NCBI RefSeq assembly: GCF_021730395.1
Contig: NC_069362.1
Coordinates: 40,566,501-40,630,500 of the forward strand
From: Mercenaria mercenaria
Taxonomy: Eukaryota > Mollusca > Bivalvia > Venerida > Veneridae
Reading direction: 5' to 3'
Length of the DNA: 64,000 nucleotides
Both the position numbers and the translations under genes were made by a program. Of this stretch, positions 62,001 through 64,000 are shown one piece after another. The notes below the pieces were generated by a model. The model saw nothing but the letters and a program-made list of their open reading frames with translations, searched no databases and was not told where the DNA came from. The number at the start of each line of letters is the position of its first letter. The stretch's first letter is position 1.

Positions 62001-62336
62001 GCTTATATTTGTTAACTAAATGCTTATATTTCGTTTCGATAAGCTTTTAAAACTTAACAAATTCGCAGATTTTACGAATCTTTTGATGCAATTATTATTC
62101 CTCACATATGTATACATGTTTCTGTTACTACTATATGTAGATATAATATACATATGTGTTAGCATCTCAGTTATAATTGGAATTGATATTCAATATTCAT
62201 CTTAATATGCAATTGTGATTTGCACATTGAACTTATATTGTACCTATTGTTTTTATAATTATGCTGTGTAAATTGAAATGTTATATTATAATATGTACTC
62301 TTCAATCTTTGGAGGCAATAAAGATATCTATCTATC
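59034..62336 (+). mobile_element. 5'-truncated LINE (non-LTR), block 2 only
   Basis: Parts in order: endonuclease C-terminus and linker (59034-59992; FIIMSESF, NVSTHRPVI, WRDYFADLYY), an RT palm fragment with TRQGQCLSP and ADDMVIL (about 60,060-60,444), thumb and C-terminal region (60,463-61,202), and a shifted zinc knuckle CTQC..H....C (about 61,206-61,263). A 3' region of about 1.1 kb ends AATAAAGATATCTATCTATC. The RT fingers are deleted near 59,990, with further frame breaks near 60,443, 60,786 and 61,203. The apparent start at 58,910 is flanking sequence: 58,910-59,033 equals 27,700-27,816 of block 1. The clade looks Jockey/CR1-like but is not settled. Confidence 0.85.
61500..61640 (-). 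repeat. Dispersed repeat inside the LINE 3' region
   Basis: Minus strand shares TATATTTTCTGGTCC, GCTTAAGCCGGTGCTAGG and CATGAACAGACTCAATC with 23,096-23,275 and 53,150-53,337. Confidence 0.6.
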
Positions 62337-62600
62337 TGGTGCTAGTCCAATGCTCTAACCACTGAGCCAAAAGTTTCGACTCCATGATGTAATTGTCTGC
62401 TTTAAACGTGCAGGCTATGCGTAATCGACCATAACATTTTATATGATAACATTTCCCCTCTTCAAAGAAGTCATCATTTATGATGGCATAAAAGGTGCCA
62501 TTTTCGCCACGAGATAGTCAGTTTCCTAAACGAACCCCAGTTTTACGACTATTAACCGAGATTCGAACCCGGGTCGCTCGGGTGCTAGTCCAATTCAAAA
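62337..62600 (-). mobile_element. SINE remains (duplicate of 28,220-28,540)
   Basis: Matches block 1 from TGGTGCTA(G/A)TCCAATGCTC onward. The left part of the first SINE was lost at the LINE junction. Confidence 0.65.
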
Positions 62601-62920
62601 TTGATTTTAAATATATTATGTTGGCCGCTCAACCCGCTGGTCTCTTGCTCGAACCAATCTTTGATAACTATCACACCTTCTGAAAACACAGTAGTTGTCA
62701 TTCCAGAACGCCGAGCGATTCAAAACTGAATCAGTACATTGAATGTCTTTTATATATAAAATTCTTTCTACATATGCTTGTCTCTAACTTGTCAAGTAGG
62801 TAATTCTCAAAGCGTTAAGCCAAATGGGAAGTATGGCAGTAACATGTATAATACTCCACTCTGGTCACCACTTTTGTTTGCATCTTGTACATGTGGGAAA
62901 GGTTTTGTATGATGATTATT

Positions 62921-63290
62921 CAATTCAATTCAAATTTATTCAGGCATAAGATTATAAAACATTAAATAAAACTAATGCATTAAAAATACATGTAAACAAT
63001 AGCCCATATAGATTGAAAAATGTTTTGATTAGAATATAATAAACATGTTAAAACAGATTTCTAATTCATAATTGCTACATGAAAGATTACGTCAAGTCTA
63101 TTTTATGATTTACTAATGATCTTAATACCTAGGATAACCCATCAAAGTAAAATTAATTACCTATTTCCAATGGGGTCCCATTAGGTATTTAATCATTATC
63201 TACACTACTAAAATGTGTGACCATTACAAATAAATTGGTAAGAAATCCGTATATAATTAAAACACATAACGTTATCTAAATAACTCATGA
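62921..63290 (-). mobile_element. LINE 3'-end fragment, block 2 only
   Basis: Inserted into GATGATTAT/ATAGATTACG, which is continuous at 29,042-29,060 in block 1. On the minus strand it ends AATAAATTTGAATTGAATTG, a tail type common in non-LTR elements. No coding part is kept. Confidence 0.7.
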
Positions 63291-64000
63291 CCTTATAGAT
63301 TACGATGAAATAATTTCGATGATAAATGCATGGAAAAGTTAACAAAGATAACGGATGGCAAACATATAGGAGCACACAAATAGCTAATTAATGTTACTAC
63401 AAAAGTAGCATGAATACAAATCTGATTAAAATATCACATAAATTTTGAAAAAAAAGTATGAATTAAATTTTCTGGTAACTTATGCATTAAGATTAGATCG
63501 CTAATTTCAGCAATCTCAATGTTCAGCATTGCAATCTTTATCTTGGATATAACACAATTTACAAAATAAATCAAATACAGATGAATGGAGCATTTTAGAA
63601 CGTTTTAAGTGCTTGAAACGAACGTGGTAATAGTAATAATTAGATAGTATATGACAAGACCCTTTACGTATATAAATGTCTGTAACACACAATTCCATGA
63701 ACATACGAATGAAAAAAAGAAAAAATATATTTAAGAAATGATTTTTTTCGGTGTTCATGCGAAATGAGCGACCTAATGTTTAATTTGCAGATCCTATTCT
63801 GTCCTTCATTTCACATGAACTCCGAAAATGATTAATTCATTTTTTTATATTTACAATATAATTATTTTCCATTGATAAACAAGGTCATATCATAAAGTGC
63901 ACACATTTTGTTACATTTAAATCAGCTTCCCGGCCATTCTGTTCAAAAGACGGAGCAACTACGACATCATCACGGAACGTTCTCATTGACTATACGCGGA
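63291..64000. other. Duplicated noncoding sequence to the window end
   Basis: Matches 29,057-29,752 of block 1 with small differences. No gene. Confidence 0.7.

Larger units (their letters stand above)
44815..64000. repeat. Segmental duplication, block 2 (runs off the window)
   Basis: Colinear with 14,500-29,752. It is longer because of private insertions at 48.25, 48.88, 52.44, 56.56, 57.34, 59.03 and 62.92 kb. It lacks the block 1 insertions at 17.03 and 19.00 kb. The final bases match block 1 up to 29,752, so the copy continues past the window. Confidence 0.92.

Noticed and set aside
1-64000. LTR retrotransposons, Polintons or other virus-like copies
   Set aside because: No paired long direct repeats around gag/pol-type frames, no capsid or integrase motifs seen by eye.

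Overview
The window looks like nuclear DNA of a bivalve mollusc. It is AT-rich, sparse in genes and packed with repeats. Three signs point there: RING-less TRIM-like genes (B-boxes, coiled coil, six-blade-type propeller), which are greatly expanded in bivalves; Helentron/Pearl-like elements with internal arrays of about 162 bp; and tRNA-headed SINEs. The species cannot be named from the sequence. I saw no rRNA gene, no convincing tRNA gene, no CRISPR array and no LTR or capsid-bearing element.

Layout. 1-14 kb is mostly repeats: a possible host exon (946-1349), a foldback MITE, a SINE, a 43-bp tandem array, a complete pogo-type DNA transposon with perfect 30-bp ends and a PHD-finger transposase (4264-7114), a 162-bp-unit array (8.0-8.95 kb) and two opposed arrays of 21-bp units (9.4-10.74 kb). 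14.5-29.75 kb and 44.8-64.0 kb are two copies of one segmental duplication; each starts with a minus-strand TRIM-like gene (A at 14.8-17.9 kb, C at 45.0-47.8 kb). Between them lie a third, more diverged paralogue (B, 30.7-32.6 kb), a Tc1 remnant, a MITE, an 830-bp GTR trinucleotide tract, a GC-rich retroposon with 13-bp target duplications and a nested 2.5-kb foldback element.

The TRIM-like genes share one structure: a noncoding 5' exon, a B-box exon beginning one base before the ATG, and a large exon carrying the coiled coil and propeller, with the stop codon lying inside an AATAAA in all three. Only B reads open throughout (559 aa). A carries a one-base frameshift just inside its large exon and C carries one Trp-to-stop change. 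B has three GAAA cores at 6-bp spacing (interferon-regulatory-factor-like site) in its 5' exon.

The two duplicated blocks form a natural record: SINE, LINE, MITE and Helentron-like insertions present in one and absent from the other give empty sites and a relative order of events. The blocks are nearly identical around the B-box exon but clearly diverged in the propeller exon, which suggests gene conversion or a recombination boundary. Block 2 runs off the window at a point equivalent to about 29,752, so a second copy of gene B is predicted about 1 kb beyond the end.
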